A stretch of 64,000 bases of DNA from Cellulomonas sp. P24 (lineage in GTDB: Bacteria > Actinomycetota > Actinomycetes > Actinomycetales > Cellulomonadaceae), in assembly GCF_024704385.1 (NCBI RefSeq), contig NZ_JAJDFX010000002.1:3596001-3660000 (forward strand), written 5' to 3'. Numbering within the stretch: position 1 is the first letter of the stretch; each line of letters begins with the position of its first letter. A program made the translations under genes and the position numbers. Below are positions 48,321 to 57,562 of the stretch, piece by piece. The notes beneath the pieces were generated by a model. That model made no database searches and was not told where the DNA came from. It saw only the letters and a list, made by a program, of their open reading frames with translations.

Positions 48321-48414
48321 GACCGTAGCGTCCTGCCTCATCCTCCGACGCCGTCTCACGACCCGTCTGCCGAACATCTCTGCCCCGCCCTCATCATGAC
48401 TGGAGCCCACGAGC

Positions 48415-50412
48415 ATGGTCACGTTCAGCCCGTCCGGATCGGCACTCGAGATCCGGCACCGCCACGAAGTCCTGCGAGTCGAGGCGTGGGGTACGGACAG
48501 CGTGCGCGTGCGCGCGGCGCAGCACCGACTTCCGCTCGAGAGCCAGGGTGCTCTCGGTGTCGTGCCTCCGCCGACGGCGCTACCGGTGATGGCGTCCAGC
48601 GAGAGCTGGGCGACCTTCGTGAACGGTGAGATGACCGTCGAGGTGGACGTCGACACATCAGCGGCGTATCCCGAGCCGCTGCTCACCTTTCGCAGGACGT
48701 CGACCGGCGAGGTGCTGCTCGCGGAGTCCCGCGAGCATTTCTGGATGCCCGGCGCGCGGGTCTACCAGGGGAACAGGTCCGGCGCCTACGAGATCCACCA
48801 GCAGTTCGCGGCCTACCCGCACGAGCGGCTGTTCGGGATGGGTCAGCGCACGCACGGACGGCTGGACCTCAAGGGCTTGTCGCTCGACCTCGTCCAGCGC
48901 AACGCCGAGGTCAACATCCCGTTCATCCTGTCGAGTCGTGGGTACGGGCTGCTGTGGAACGTCCCGGCGGTCGGACGGGTCGAGTTCGCGGACAACATGA
49001 CGCGGTGGTCCGCCGGACAGGCACGGGAGATCGACTACTGGGTGACCGCCGCGCCGAACCCGGCGGAGATCCTCGGGCGCTATGCCGACGTGACCGGTCA
49101 CGTGCCCGACCTCCCGGCGTGGGCGAGCGGGTTCTGGCAGTCGAAGCTGCGCTATCTCGATCAGGAGGAGCTCCTGGGCGTCGCGCGCGAGCACCGTCGC
49201 CGCGGGCTGCCGCTGTCCGTCATCGTGGCCGACTACTTCCACTGGTCGGCGATGGGTGACTACCGGTTCGACCCGGCGGAGTGGCCTGACCCGCAGGCGA
49301 TGGTGGACGAGCTCGCCGGCATGGGGGTCGAGCTCATGGTCTCGATCTGGCCGACGATCTCTCCGCTGTCCGAGCACTTCGCCACCTACCGGGACCGGGG
49401 TCTTCTCGTCGGCTCGGACCAGGGCCTCGAGTATCAGCAGACCATTCAGGACAAGGGCATGACGACGCCGATGCCCGTGGCGTTCTACGACCCGACGAAC
49501 CCCGAGACCCGCACGTTCGTCTGGGACCTCGTCAGCCGCAGCTATGCGGACCTGGGCGTCAAGGTGTTCTGGCTCGATGCGTCGGAGCCCGAGCTGAACC
49601 CTGCGCACCCCGGGAACCTGGCGTTGTACGCCGGGCCGGGCGCCGAGGTGGCCAACATCTACCCGCGTGACAACGCCCGTCTCTTCGCGGAGGGGATGGC
49701 CAAGGACGGACGCGGCGAGACGGTCCTGCTGTGTCGGTCGGCGTGGGCGGGGTCCCAGAAGTACGGGGCTGCCGTCTGGTCGGGCGACATCCCCGCCACC
49801 TGGGACTCGCTCGACCGGCAGATCCGTGCCGGTCTCAGCATCGCGATCTCCGGGATCCCGTGGTGGACCACCGACATCGGAGGCTTCCATGGTGGTGACG
49901 CCAGCGACCCGGCGTATCAGGAGCTCATGATCCGCTGGTTCCAGTTCGGCGTGTTCTGCCCACTGTTCCGGCTGCACGGCGACCGTGAGCCGCGGACCCC
50001 GACGTCGTATGCGCAGACCGGTGGCCCCAACGAGGTCTGGTCGTTCGGTGAGCGGGCCTACGAGATCATCTCCGGGCTGCTTCACCTGCGTGAGCGACTG
50101 CGCCCCTACATCCACGAGCAGATGCGCGTCGCCTCGGAGCACGGGCTTCCGCCCATGCGTCCACTGTTCGTCGACTACCCCGACGACGAGACCGCCTGGG
50201 CAATCGACGACGAGTTCCTCTTCGGACCGGACATCCTCGTGGCGCCGATCTCGCGTCCGGGTCAGACCACCCGGCGCGTGTACCTCCCGAGCGGGACGGG
50301 CTGGACCGACGCGTGGACGGGAGCCGAGCACGCGGGCGGGAGCTGGGTCGAGGCCGAGGCGCCGCTGGACCGGATCCCCGTGTTCACCCGTGAGGGCTCG
50401 AACCTCCCCTGA
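48415..50412 (+). CDS. GH31 alpha-xylosidase or alpha-glucosidase
   Basis: Protein of 665 residues from ATG 48415 with GGAG-like sequence upstream. GH31 motifs: FWQSKLRYLDQEEL, the nucleophile Asp in VFWLDASEPE near residue 385, acid/base Asp in WSGDIPATWDSL near 460, and GIPWWTTDIGGF. The WLDASEP form is the one I associate with xyloglucan-active alpha-xylosidases rather than starch-type glucosidases, but this needs alignment. No signal peptide, so it trims imported oligosaccharides in the cytoplasm. Confidence 0.88.
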   Translation: MVTFSPSGSALEIRHRHEVLRVEAWGTDSVRVRAAQHRLPLESQGALGVVPPPTALPVMASSESWATFVNGEMTVEVDVDTSAAYPEPLLTFRRTSTGEVLLAESREHFWMPGARVYQGNRSGAYEIHQQFAAYPHERLFGMGQRTHGRLDLKGLSLDLVQRNAEVNIPFILSSRGYGLLWNVPAVGRVEFADNMTRWSAGQAREIDYWVTAAPNPAEILGRYADVTGHVPDLPAWASGFWQSKLRYLDQEELLGVAREHRRRGLPLSVIVADYFHWSAMGDYRFDPAEWPDPQAMVDELAGMGVELMVSIWPTISPLSEHFATYRDRGLLVGSDQGLEYQQTIQDKGMTTPMPVAFYDPTNPETRTFVWDLVSRSYADLGVKVFWLDASEPELNPAHPGNLALYAGPGAEVANIYPRDNARLFAEGMAKDGRGETVLLCRSAWAGSQKYGAAVWSGDIPATWDSLDRQIRAGLSIAISGIPWWTTDIGGFHGGDASDPAYQELMIRWFQFGVFCPLFRLHGDREPRTPTSYAQTGGPNEVWSFGERAYEIISGLLHLRERLRPYIHEQMRVASEHGLPPMRPLFVDYPDDETAWAIDDEFLFGPDILVAPISRPGQTTRRVYLPSGTGWTDAWTGAEHAGGSWVEAEAPLDRIPVFTREGSNLP

Positions 50413-50435
50413 CGGCCTGAGACGGAGACGCGATC

Positions 50436-52376
50436 ATGACGACACACGTGAACAGCGATGCCGGTGCGGCAACAGGGGGCCCGGTGGTCCCGACCCGCGG
50501 CGCGTGGCGGCCGCTCGACGTCGCTGCAGTTGCGGTGACTCGGGGGTTCTGGGGAGCGCTCCAGGAGACGAACGCGAGGGCCACGCTCGAGCACTGCGAG
50601 AACTGGATGGAACGCGAGGGCTGGCTCGCGAACTTCGACCGGGTCGCGGAGGGGCGGACGGATCTCGTCCGCCGTGGCTGGGAGTTCTCGGACTCCGAGG
50701 TGTACAAGCTGCTCGAGGCGCTCGCGTGGGAGTACGGGCGCACAGCCGACCCTCGCCTCGACACCATGATCGAGAGGTTGACGGCGCGCGTCGCTCGCGC
50801 GATGGACGACGACGGGTACCTCAACACGTGCTTCGGTCACGCGGGTCAGCCGCCGCGCTACAGCGACCTCGAGTTCGGACACGAGCTCTACTGCACGGGC
50901 CACCTGCTCCAGGCGGCGGTGGCACGGGTCCGAACGGTCGGGGAGGACGCCCTGGTGGCGCTCGCCCGTCGCACCGCCGACCACGTGTGCCGCACGTTCG
51001 CCCCTGGTGCCCTCGAGCGCATCTGCGGCCACCCGGAGATCGAGCTGGGTCTCGCCGAGCTCGGTCGCGCCCTCCACGTCGACAGGTACGTGGAGCAGGC
51101 GGCCGTGTTCGTCGAGCGGCGCGGGACGGGCATCCTCAGGAGCATCCCGCTGGGTCAGGCGTACTTCCAGGACGACGTGCCGGTGCGGGACGCGACCGTC
51201 CTGCGAGGGCACGCGGTCCGCGCGCTCTACCTTGCGGCGGCAGCGGTCGACGTGGCCGTCGAGAACGACGATGCGGAGCTGCTCGCTGCTGTCGAACGCC
51301 AGTGGGAGACGACGGTGGCACGTCGGACCTACGTGACCGGCGGCATGGGCTCTCGCCACCAGGACGAAGGCTTCGGCGACGACTGGGAGCTGCCACCCGA
51401 CCGCGCCTACTGCGAGACCTGCGCGGGCGTCGCGTCGGTGATGGTCTCGTGGCGACTCTTCCTGGCGACGGGCGACGTCAGGTACGCCGACCTCATGGAG
51501 CGCACCCTCTTCAACGTGGTCGCGACCTCACCCCGGTCGGACGGGCGCGCCTTCTTCTACGCCAACCCCCTTCAGCAGCGGGTGGCCGGGCCGGTCCCGG
51601 ACGACACGGTGGTCAGCCCGCGCGCGGAGGCGGGCACCCGCGCCGCCTGGTTCGACGTGTCGTGCTGCCCCACCAACGTCGCGCGCACTCTGGCCGCGTG
51701 GCAGACCTATGCGGCGGCCGTCGGCGAGCGGGAGCTCGTCGTGCTCCAGTACGCGGGTGGCCGGATCGGCGCGACGCTCGGCTCGGGTACGCGGGTCCTC
51801 GTCGAGGTGGAGACGGCCTACCCCGATGACGGCCTCGTGACGTTCCGGATCCTCGAGACCGGTGCCGAGGCATGGGGGCTTCGGATGCGAGTGCCGGACT
51901 GGGCGCAGGGTGCGCGTCTCGAGGACGGCTCCGGCTCGCGGACGGTCGAACCGGGCTTCGTCGTGGTGGACCGGCAGTTCACGGTGGGCGACGAGATCCG
52001 TCTGCACCTGCCGATGGCACCGCGCACCACGCGCGCGGATGCGCGCATCGATGCTGTGCGCGGCTGCGTCGCGTTCGAGCGCGGTCCGCTGGTGCTCTGC
52101 GCGGAGTCAGTCGACCTGCCCGACGGGCGTGACCTGGACGTGTGGTCCGTCGACACGGCGGTCGGCCCGTCGGAGCGGACGGGACAGACCTGGGTGCGGA
52201 TCGCGAGACGGCCGGACGAGCCGAGCACGCGGTGGCCGTACGGCACGGTACCGGCGCCGGAGTCGGAGTCCGCAGGCGTCGAGGCCGAGTCCGCGGAGAT
52301 GCGACTCGTCCCGTACCACTCGTGGGCCGAGCGGGGTCCCTCGGCCATGCGGGTGTGGCTCCCGGAGTGGCGCTGA
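50436..52376 (+). CDS. GH127 beta-L-arabinofuranosidase
   Basis: Protein of 646 residues, former DUF1680. The zinc/catalytic set of this family is visible: Glu in DDWELPPDRAYCETCAG, the Cys of ETCAG, and the Cys-Cys of WFDVSCCPTNVART (the first is the expected nucleophile). The family removes beta-L-arabinofuranose from plant glycans such as hydroxyproline-rich glycoprotein arabinosides. No signal peptide. It lies 24 bases after the GH31 gene, last in the operon. Confidence 0.9.
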   Translation: MTTHVNSDAGAATGGPVVPTRGAWRPLDVAAVAVTRGFWGALQETNARATLEHCENWMEREGWLANFDRVAEGRTDLVRRGWEFSDSEVYKLLEALAWEYGRTADPRLDTMIERLTARVARAMDDDGYLNTCFGHAGQPPRYSDLEFGHELYCTGHLLQAAVARVRTVGEDALVALARRTADHVCRTFAPGALERICGHPEIELGLAELGRALHVDRYVEQAAVFVERRGTGILRSIPLGQAYFQDDVPVRDATVLRGHAVRALYLAAAAVDVAVENDDAELLAAVERQWETTVARRTYVTGGMGSRHQDEGFGDDWELPPDRAYCETCAGVASVMVSWRLFLATGDVRYADLMERTLFNVVATSPRSDGRAFFYANPLQQRVAGPVPDDTVVSPRAEAGTRAAWFDVSCCPTNVARTLAAWQTYAAAVGERELVVLQYAGGRIGATLGSGTRVLVEVETAYPDDGLVTFRILETGAEAWGLRMRVPDWAQGARLEDGSGSRTVEPGFVVVDRQFTVGDEIRLHLPMAPRTTRADARIDAVRGCVAFERGPLVLCAESVDLPDGRDLDVWSVDTAVGPSERTGQTWVRIARRPDEPSTRWPYGTVPAPESESAGVEAESAEMRLVPYHSWAERGPSAMRVWLPEWR

Positions 52377-52410
52377 TCGGGACCGGGCCGGCCGGCCATC
52401 GACCTCTCGT

Positions 52411-52458
52411 GCCGGACGGGACGCCTCAGGCGGGACAACCCGGAGCGTCCCGTCCGGC
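52411..52458. terminator. Bidirectional terminator hairpin
   Basis: GCCGGACGGGACGC (52411-52424) pairs exactly with GCGTCCCGTCCGGC (52445-52458) around a 20-base loop. It lies between the convergent GH127 and FGGY kinase genes, so it can end transcription from both sides. Confidence 0.8.
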
Positions 52459-52487
52459 TCGTCATGAGGGGCGGGGGAGAGGTCCGG

Positions 52488-53996
52488 TCAGGACGGGTCG
52501 CGCGAGGTCGCGGCGAGGGCTCCGAAGACGTCACGGAGCTGCGGGTAGAGCGTGATGTACACCGTGAAGAGCGCGTCGTAGGCGGAGGCGACGGTCGGGT
52601 CGGCAGAGACGTCCCAGCCGGGCGGTTCCGCCGCGGGCGCCGTCGGCGCTGCGGACGACCCGGCCCCGTCGAGATAGGCCTGGCCCAGGATCCCGGCCCC
52701 TGCCGCGCTGAGCTCACCGTCGGAGCACACGCGCACCTGCCGGTGGGTGATGTCGCTGAGGATCTGGACCCACAGGGGACTGCGTGCGCCACCCCCGACG
52801 AGCCTCAGCGACGTCAGCGGGACGCCTGTGACGTGCTCGAGCCGCTCGAGCTGGAGCCGGAGCTCGAACCCGACGCCTTCGAGGATCGAGCGGTACAGGT
52901 GCGCGCGCGTGTGCCGGCCGTGCCAGCCGATCGTCGCGCCACGGGCCAGCGGGTCCCAGTACGGCGTCTGAGCGGCGTTCCAGTACGGGAGGGTCAGCAG
53001 GCCTTCGGAGCCGGGCGGGAGGGCCGCCGCAGCGGCCTCCAGCTCGCCGGCCTCGGCCGTCGTGCCGCCGAACTCCTGCCGGCACCAGGTCGCGACGTAG
53101 GCGGCGGCGTTGAGCACGGTCTCGAGCGTGAAGGTCCCCGGCGTCACGCCGGCGAGCGTGCGGAAGGCTGGATCGGTCAGGTACGTGGACGACTGCGTGC
53201 CGAGCACCATCGACGTCCCGAGGTTGACGTAGGCGACGCCGGGACCGGTCACGCCCAGCGCGAGCCCGGCCGCCTGCCCGTCTCCGATCCCGGCGACGAG
53301 CGGCACCGGCCCGGGCAGCCCGATCGACGCCGCGGCCTCGGGCGTGAGCTGGGCGATGAGCTCCCCGGAGGGGACGAGGTCGGGGAGCTGGTCGGCGCGC
53401 ACCCCGGCGAGCTCGAGCAGCTCGGGGGACCAGGTGAGGGCGTCGAGGTCGAACAGCCCGAGGGTGTCCGCGGAGGCGTGGCTCGTGGCCCAACGACCCG
53501 TGAGCTGCTCGGCGAGGTACGCCTGGACATCGCCGATGCGGGCGGCGGTGCGGAGCATCTCGGGCTCGTGACGGGACAGCCACGCGAGCTTGTACAGCGC
53601 GGGTGTCGTGTCCGGCGGCTTGCCGGAGACCGCGTGCACCGCGGGTGAGCCGAGCTCGGCGATCTCGGTGTGGGCACGTCCGTCGAGCCACAGGATCGCC
53701 GGGCGCAGCGGTGCGCCGGCTGCGTCGACGCACACGAACGTCTCGCGCTGGTGCGTCAGGCACACCGCGCCGACGGTCGCCGAGCCCACGAGTCGGCCGA
53801 CCACGTCAGCGAGCGCGTCCCGCGTCGCGGTCCACCACTGCGCGGCGTCCTGCTCGTGCCAGGACGCCTGCGGCTGGTCGGTCCGCAGAGGGCGTGACGC
53901 CTGCGCGACGGCGGTGCCGGTCTCGTCGTACGCGACGGCCTTGGCGGCGGTCGTGGAGCAGTCGACGGCCAGGACGACCACGGTGCCGGCGCTCAT
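52488..53996 (-). CDS. FGGY-family carbohydrate kinase (xylulokinase-like)
   Basis: Protein of 502 residues. N-terminal phosphate loop VVVLAVDCSTTAAKAVAYD, substrate-side LTHQRETFVCVD, second-domain GDGQAAGLALG, NLGTSMVLGT, and the C-terminal LRLVGGGARSPLWVQILSD signature. It phosphorylates a sugar or polyol using ATP. Xylulokinase is the most common member beside a polyol dehydrogenase, but the HQRET motif also occurs in glycerol-type kinases, so the substrate is open. ATG 53996 overlaps the dehydrogenase stop. Confidence 0.88.
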   Translation of the reverse strand: MSAGTVVVLAVDCSTTAAKAVAYDETGTAVAQASRPLRTDQPQASWHEQDAAQWWTATRDALADVVGRLVGSATVGAVCLTHQRETFVCVDAAGAPLRPAILWLDGRAHTEIAELGSPAVHAVSGKPPDTTPALYKLAWLSRHEPEMLRTAARIGDVQAYLAEQLTGRWATSHASADTLGLFDLDALTWSPELLELAGVRADQLPDLVPSGELIAQLTPEAAASIGLPGPVPLVAGIGDGQAAGLALGVTGPGVAYVNLGTSMVLGTQSSTYLTDPAFRTLAGVTPGTFTLETVLNAAAYVATWCRQEFGGTTAEAGELEAAAAALPPGSEGLLTLPYWNAAQTPYWDPLARGATIGWHGRHTRAHLYRSILEGVGFELRLQLERLEHVTGVPLTSLRLVGGGARSPLWVQILSDITHRQVRVCSDGELSAAGAGILGQAYLDGAGSSAAPTAPAAEPPGWDVSADPTVASAYDALFTVYITLYPQLRDVFGALAATSRDPS

Positions 53997-55006
53997 GCGG
54001 ACGGTGCCACGATCACCTTGAGACCGGTGCGCAGCGCGGCGACCTGGAACGCCTCCTGCGTCTGGTCCAGCGGGAACGTGTAGGTCACGAGGGACCGCAC
54101 GTCCACGAGCCCGCGGTCCACCAGGCTGATGGTCCGCGGGTACATCTCCTTCATGCGGCGCGAGAGCTTGAGCGTCAGTCCCTTGCGTCGTGCCGTGGAT
54201 GCGGGGAACGACGTGCGGTCCGTCCCCGGGATGCCGGCGAGGACGACGGTGCCGCCGGGCCGGACGACCTGGACGGCGACGTCGACGGCGTCATCGGTGC
54301 CGGCGACCTCGATCACGACGTCGATGCCGCGCCCGGCGGTCGCCGCGTCGACCGTGTCGAGGAGATCGGGGTCGGCCGGGTCGAGGACGACGTCGGCGCC
54401 GTGCTCGGCAGCAGCCGCGCGCCGGTGGGGGAGCGGCTCGACGGCGACGACGTGCGACGCCCCCGCCGCGCGGGCGAGCTGCACGACGCACAGGCCGATC
54501 GGCCCGCACCCGACGACGGCGACGGTTCCGGCCAGCCGCACGTGCGCGAGGTCCATCGCGTGCAGCGCGACGCCGAGGGGTTCGAGCATCGCGGCGTCGG
54601 CGTCGCTGATCGACTCGGGCACCGGGTGCACGAGCTCCGACGGCCAGGCGACGAGCTCACGCAGGCCGCCGTCGTTGTTCCCATGACCGGCGAACGCCAC
54701 CGTCGGGCACAGGTTCCGGTTGCCCTCGAGGCACTCCCGGCACGTCCCGCACGGACGCGCGGGGTCGACCGCCACCCGGGTGCCCTCCTGCGGGCCCTCG
54801 GCGATCACCCCGGCGAACTCGTGGCCGAGGACGAGCGGCTGCGCGAGCACCGCGTCCCCGATCCCGCCCTCGGTGAACCAGTGCAGATCCGACCCGCAGA
54901 GGCCGACCGCGGTGACCTTGACGAGGACGTCGCCCTCGGCCGGGACGGGAGGAGACTCCGGTGCGACCCGCACGTCACCGAGACCGTGCAGCCGAGCCGC
55001 CCTCAT
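53993..55006 (-). CDS. Zinc-dependent medium-chain alcohol/polyol dehydrogenase
   Basis: Protein of 337 residues from ATG 55006. The catalytic zinc site is GLCGSDLHWF and LGHEFAG; the structural zinc Cys4 is PCGTCRECLEGNRNLC; the cofactor loop is VAVVGCGPIGLCVVQ. Sorbitol/xylitol dehydrogenase-like. With the coupled kinase it makes a short route from a polyol to a ketose and then a ketose phosphate. No transporter or regulator gene is adjacent. The gap 55007-55242 holds no gene I can support. Confidence 0.88.
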   Translation of the reverse strand: MRAARLHGLGDVRVAPESPPVPAEGDVLVKVTAVGLCGSDLHWFTEGGIGDAVLAQPLVLGHEFAGVIAEGPQEGTRVAVDPARPCGTCRECLEGNRNLCPTVAFAGHGNNDGGLRELVAWPSELVHPVPESISDADAAMLEPLGVALHAMDLAHVRLAGTVAVVGCGPIGLCVVQLARAAGASHVVAVEPLPHRRAAAAEHGADVVLDPADPDLLDTVDAATAGRGIDVVIEVAGTDDAVDVAVQVVRPGGTVVLAGIPGTDRTSFPASTARRKGLTLKLSRRMKEMYPRTISLVDRGLVDVRSLVTYTFPLDQTQEAFQVAALRTGLKVIVAPSA

Positions 55007-55242
55007 GCGAGGCCCCGAGCGATGCGTGCACGTCTGGTCGGCGTGCTGTGCGCAGGTGACACGGTCGAGGAGCACGAGGGGGCGTGAATGGTGACCACCG
55101 AACCGTTCCGTAGCTGTCGAGACGTTGTGCCCCCCAGACTGCCACGGCGCAGGTCAGGTGCGCCGGGACGTCCGGCGCGGCGCGTGCGCGTCGGTGGCGG
55201 ACGGGTGCCGTCAGGTCCGGTCTGCATCCTCCGGAGACGACG

Positions 55243-55266
55243 ATGGCCCCCTCGAGAGGGGGCCAT
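55243..55266 (-). terminator. Perfect palindrome downstream of tRNA-Asn
   Basis: ATGGCCCCCT and its complement flank CGAG, a 24-base perfect palindrome 10 bases beyond the encoded CCA end of the tRNA. It is a probable transcription terminator for the tRNA; there is no long T run. Confidence 0.7.
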
Positions 55267-55278
55267 GCTTCGCGGTGG

Positions 55279-55351
<73 letters not shown>

Positions 55352-55374
55352 TCGCGGGGAAAACTCTAGCAGCC

Positions 55375-55902
55375 TCAAGCGGGTAGTCCGGCCGCCCCCC
55401 GGACCCGCCGCTCAGCAGCGTCGACGAGGGCCGCGACGGCCGGATCGGCGAGGTCGGTGGTCCCGTCACCGATCACCTGTGACAGCAGCTCACCGTTCTC
55501 GTCGCGCCGCAGGGCGACCTTCACGACGCCACCGGCGGGCAGGCTCACGACCTCGCTGTGGACGACCGACGACTGGACCCTCTCCCGCAGGACCTGGGCG
55601 AACCGCAGGCTGTGCTCCGGGTCGGCCAGGGCGAGCGCGAGATCCTCCCCGGAGATCAGGTGCACCGTGAGGACGGCCGCATCCGCGTCCAGGGAGGCGC
55701 GATCGACGTCGGCCCACGGATGCCTCACGATCGTCGTGTCCGTCGCCGCAGCGTCGGGTGCCACGTGCAAGGCCGCACGGGAGGCCACGGCCCACGAGTC
55801 GTCCGTGAGTCGCGCCGAGGCCAGGACGCGGTCGCCACGGCGAAGGGCGAGCCGCAGGCGTACCGGCTCGGGCAGCGCGGGGTGACGCGAGAAGATCGGC
55901 AT
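55375..55902 (-). CDS. Conserved hypothetical protein
   Basis: Protein of 175 residues from ATG 55902, no signal peptide or membrane helix. It starts MPIFSRHPALPEPVRLRLALRRGDRVLASA and has a beta-rich body with alternating charged and hydrophobic residues and a helical C terminus. I know such proteins as conserved but unnamed in actinobacteria and give no function. TACCGT (55914-55909 on the minus strand) stands 6 bases before the ATG, so the mRNA may be leaderless. Confidence 0.8.
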   Translation of the reverse strand: MPIFSRHPALPEPVRLRLALRRGDRVLASARLTDDSWAVASRAALHVAPDAAATDTTIVRHPWADVDRASLDADAAVLTVHLISGEDLALALADPEHSLRFAQVLRERVQSSVVHSEVVSLPAGGVVKVALRRDENGELLSQVIGDGTTDLADPAVAALVDAAERRVRGAAGLPA

Positions 55903-56012
55903 GGGCCCACGGTAGTTGACCGTGGGCGGCGTCGGTGCCGGGCTTCGAGGGCGCGGTGTCCCGTGGAGGTGCGAGACCTGCGCGGGCGACCGCGAGTACC
56001 CTGTGCGACGTC

Positions 56013-56086
56013 GGGGCAGTAGCTCAGCCGGTCAGAGCAGCGGACTCATAATCCGTCGGTCGTGGGTTCAAGCCCCACCTGCCCCA
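56013..56086 (+). tRNA. tRNA with CAT anticodon (Met or Ile2)
   Basis: A 74-base cloverleaf. Acceptor GGGGCAG pairs with CTGCCCC, D-arm GCTC/GAGC, anticodon stem GCGGA/TCCGT with loop CTCATAA, T-arm GTGGGTTCAAGCCCCAC, discriminator A, no encoded CCA. The paired first base excludes initiator tRNA. The AGAGCAG, TCGGTCG and GGTTCAAG parts resemble lysidine-modified Ile2 tRNA such as E. coli ileX, but elongator Met cannot be ruled out by eye. Confidence 0.93.
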
Positions 56087-56323
56087 CGATGCCCATGTAC
56101 GGCTCCGCCTGATGCTGGACGTCTCGGTGTCGGCTGAGGGGTGACGGTGTTCCGGTTGACGCGTGACACCGGTTCCGGCTGATGCGTGGCGGTCCGTTCA
56201 TGAGTCGGCGCGGAGCTGCTGGGTCTTCTGCGCGACGGTCTCGACCCCGACTCGCCTGTGACGCGTCGGCGTCGCGTGCTCGCGACGCCGCGTCGCGCGG
56301 ACCGCGCGGCCAGGACGACCGGC
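56087..56323. other. Gene-free stretch after the CAT tRNA with degenerate repeats
   Basis: No credible gene. Two adjacent 23-base imperfect repeats at 56149-56171 and 56172-56194 share GTTCCGG, TGA and GCGTG. Two looser copies precede them near 56104-56147 (CGGCTCCGCCTGATGCTGGA, TCGGCTGAGGGGTGACGG). I see no integrase, transposase or copy of the tRNA 3' end. Confidence 0.5.
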
Positions 56324-56554
56324 CTATCCTCCGTGAATCTCCGGGTGACGCCTGGCCCTGATCCTGGAGTTGCGTCTCGACATCAGGGCTCCGACGACCA
56401 GCATGGCGATCACGATCGGCAGGGGTCCGGCATCGACATCCAGCTCATGCGCCGCGACGGCGACGATCATGTACACGCCGGCCCCGAGCGCCCCCATGAC
56501 AACGGCGAACGTGGCACGATCCATGGCCGGTTCCGGCGCTTGCCCATGAGTCAT
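56324..56554 (-). CDS. Small two-helix membrane protein
   Basis: Protein of 76 residues from ATG 56554, chosen because AAGGA lies 7 bases upstream. Two hydrophobic helices (TFAVVMGALGAGVYMIVAVA and PLPIVIAMLVVGALM) are joined by a short acidic loop, followed by a basic tail (RRNSRIRARRH), so both ends face the cytoplasm. No family recognised. Divergent from the nucleotidyltransferase gene. Confidence 0.55.
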   Translation of the reverse strand: MTHGQAPEPAMDRATFAVVMGALGAGVYMIVAVAAHELDVDAGPLPIVIAMLVVGALMSRRNSRIRARRHPEIHGG

Positions 56555-56705
56555 GACGCCATCCTTCGTGCCGCCCCGAGCAAGAGGGCTCAAGGTTCAG
56601 CGTTCGTGTCGTGAGGCTCCGGTAGTGGTCGACAGCACGGTAGAACATCAGAGCGGTTGCGGGCACGAGACCGAGAAGGGCGGCCGCCGAGGCGAGGCTC
56701 TCGAG

Positions 56706-57410
56706 GTGATCGTATGGGCTGGAGTGCTCCGACGTGCCCATGACTTCGTGTCAGCCCGATTCCCCGCGGCGGACGGCGTGGTCCTTGGCGGCAGCAGCGC
56801 ATCGGGCACCACGACACCCACGAGCGACCTCGACCTTCTCCTGATCGGTCCCGACGAGATGCTCGGCGGACGTGGATCGAGCCTCGCTGCGACGTACGAG
56901 CACGAAGGCCAACTGGTCGAGGTCTTCGCCTACACCGCTGACTCCTATCGTGTCTGGGCCGGACGCGAGGTGGCCGAGCACCGCCCGGTGATCCTCGTGA
57001 TGCTGGCTGAGGGAGTCGTGCTGCGCGAGGCACCGGTCATGGCGGAGCTGCGTCGATGGGCTGCGGAAGTCCTCGCCGCAGGACCGACGCCGGATCGCCA
57101 CGCGTTGGACGTGCGCCGGTACCGGCTCAGTGCGCTCCTCGACGACCTGACGGATGCGATCGATCCCACCGAGGTCGTGGTGCTCATGTCCGCGGTGTTC
57201 GAGGCGCTCGCTGAGCTCCTTCTCCTCGCGCACGGCCGGTGGCTCGGGTCCGGGAAGTGGCTGGTGCGGAGGCTCCACGCCTGGGATCCCGACACCGCGC
57301 GAGATCTGGGTGAGGCTCTTGTCGCCGGTGAGAGGGGCGCGCTGGTCGGCCATGCCCGTCGGCTGCTCGAGCCTCTCGGCGGGCCTCTGCAGGCGGGCAT
57401 GGTGCGCTGA
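56706..57410 (+). CDS. Nucleotidyltransferase-fold protein
   Basis: Protein of about 234 residues from GTG 56706; the open frame runs further upstream, so the start is uncertain. VVLGGSSASGTTTPTSDLDLLLIG is a canonical nucleotidyltransferase motif with both catalytic Asp, and a third acidic position is likely in QLVEVFAYT. The C-terminal half is all-helical and includes GRWLGSGKWLVRRLHAWDP, reminiscent of antibiotic-modifying nucleotidyltransferases. The substrate is unknown; the role could be drug inactivation or toxin-like modification. It lies alone beside a tRNA and repeats. Confidence 0.78.
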   Translation: MIVWAGVLRRAHDFVSARFPAADGVVLGGSSASGTTTPTSDLDLLLIGPDEMLGGRGSSLAATYEHEGQLVEVFAYTADSYRVWAGREVAEHRPVILVMLAEGVVLREAPVMAELRRWAAEVLAAGPTPDRHALDVRRYRLSALLDDLTDAIDPTEVVVLMSAVFEALAELLLLAHGRWLGSGKWLVRRLHAWDPDTARDLGEALVAGERGALVGHARRLLEPLGGPLQAGMVR

Positions 57411-57562
57411 CCTCACCGGACGTCGGCCGCCGCTTCGGCGCGTGTCGGGTTCGCCCCGCACCGCGGGCGTCACTGTCGGGTCCGCCACGCCGACGGGATG
57501 GCCCGAGGCCCGCGACGGCGTGGACAATGGTCTCGACAGGCGTCGAGGGGGGCACGGCAGCG

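Noticed and set aside
56013-57410. An integrated prophage or integrative element at the CAT tRNA
   Set aside because: No integrase, no duplicated tRNA 3' end and no phage genes are visible; only a possible scar remains.
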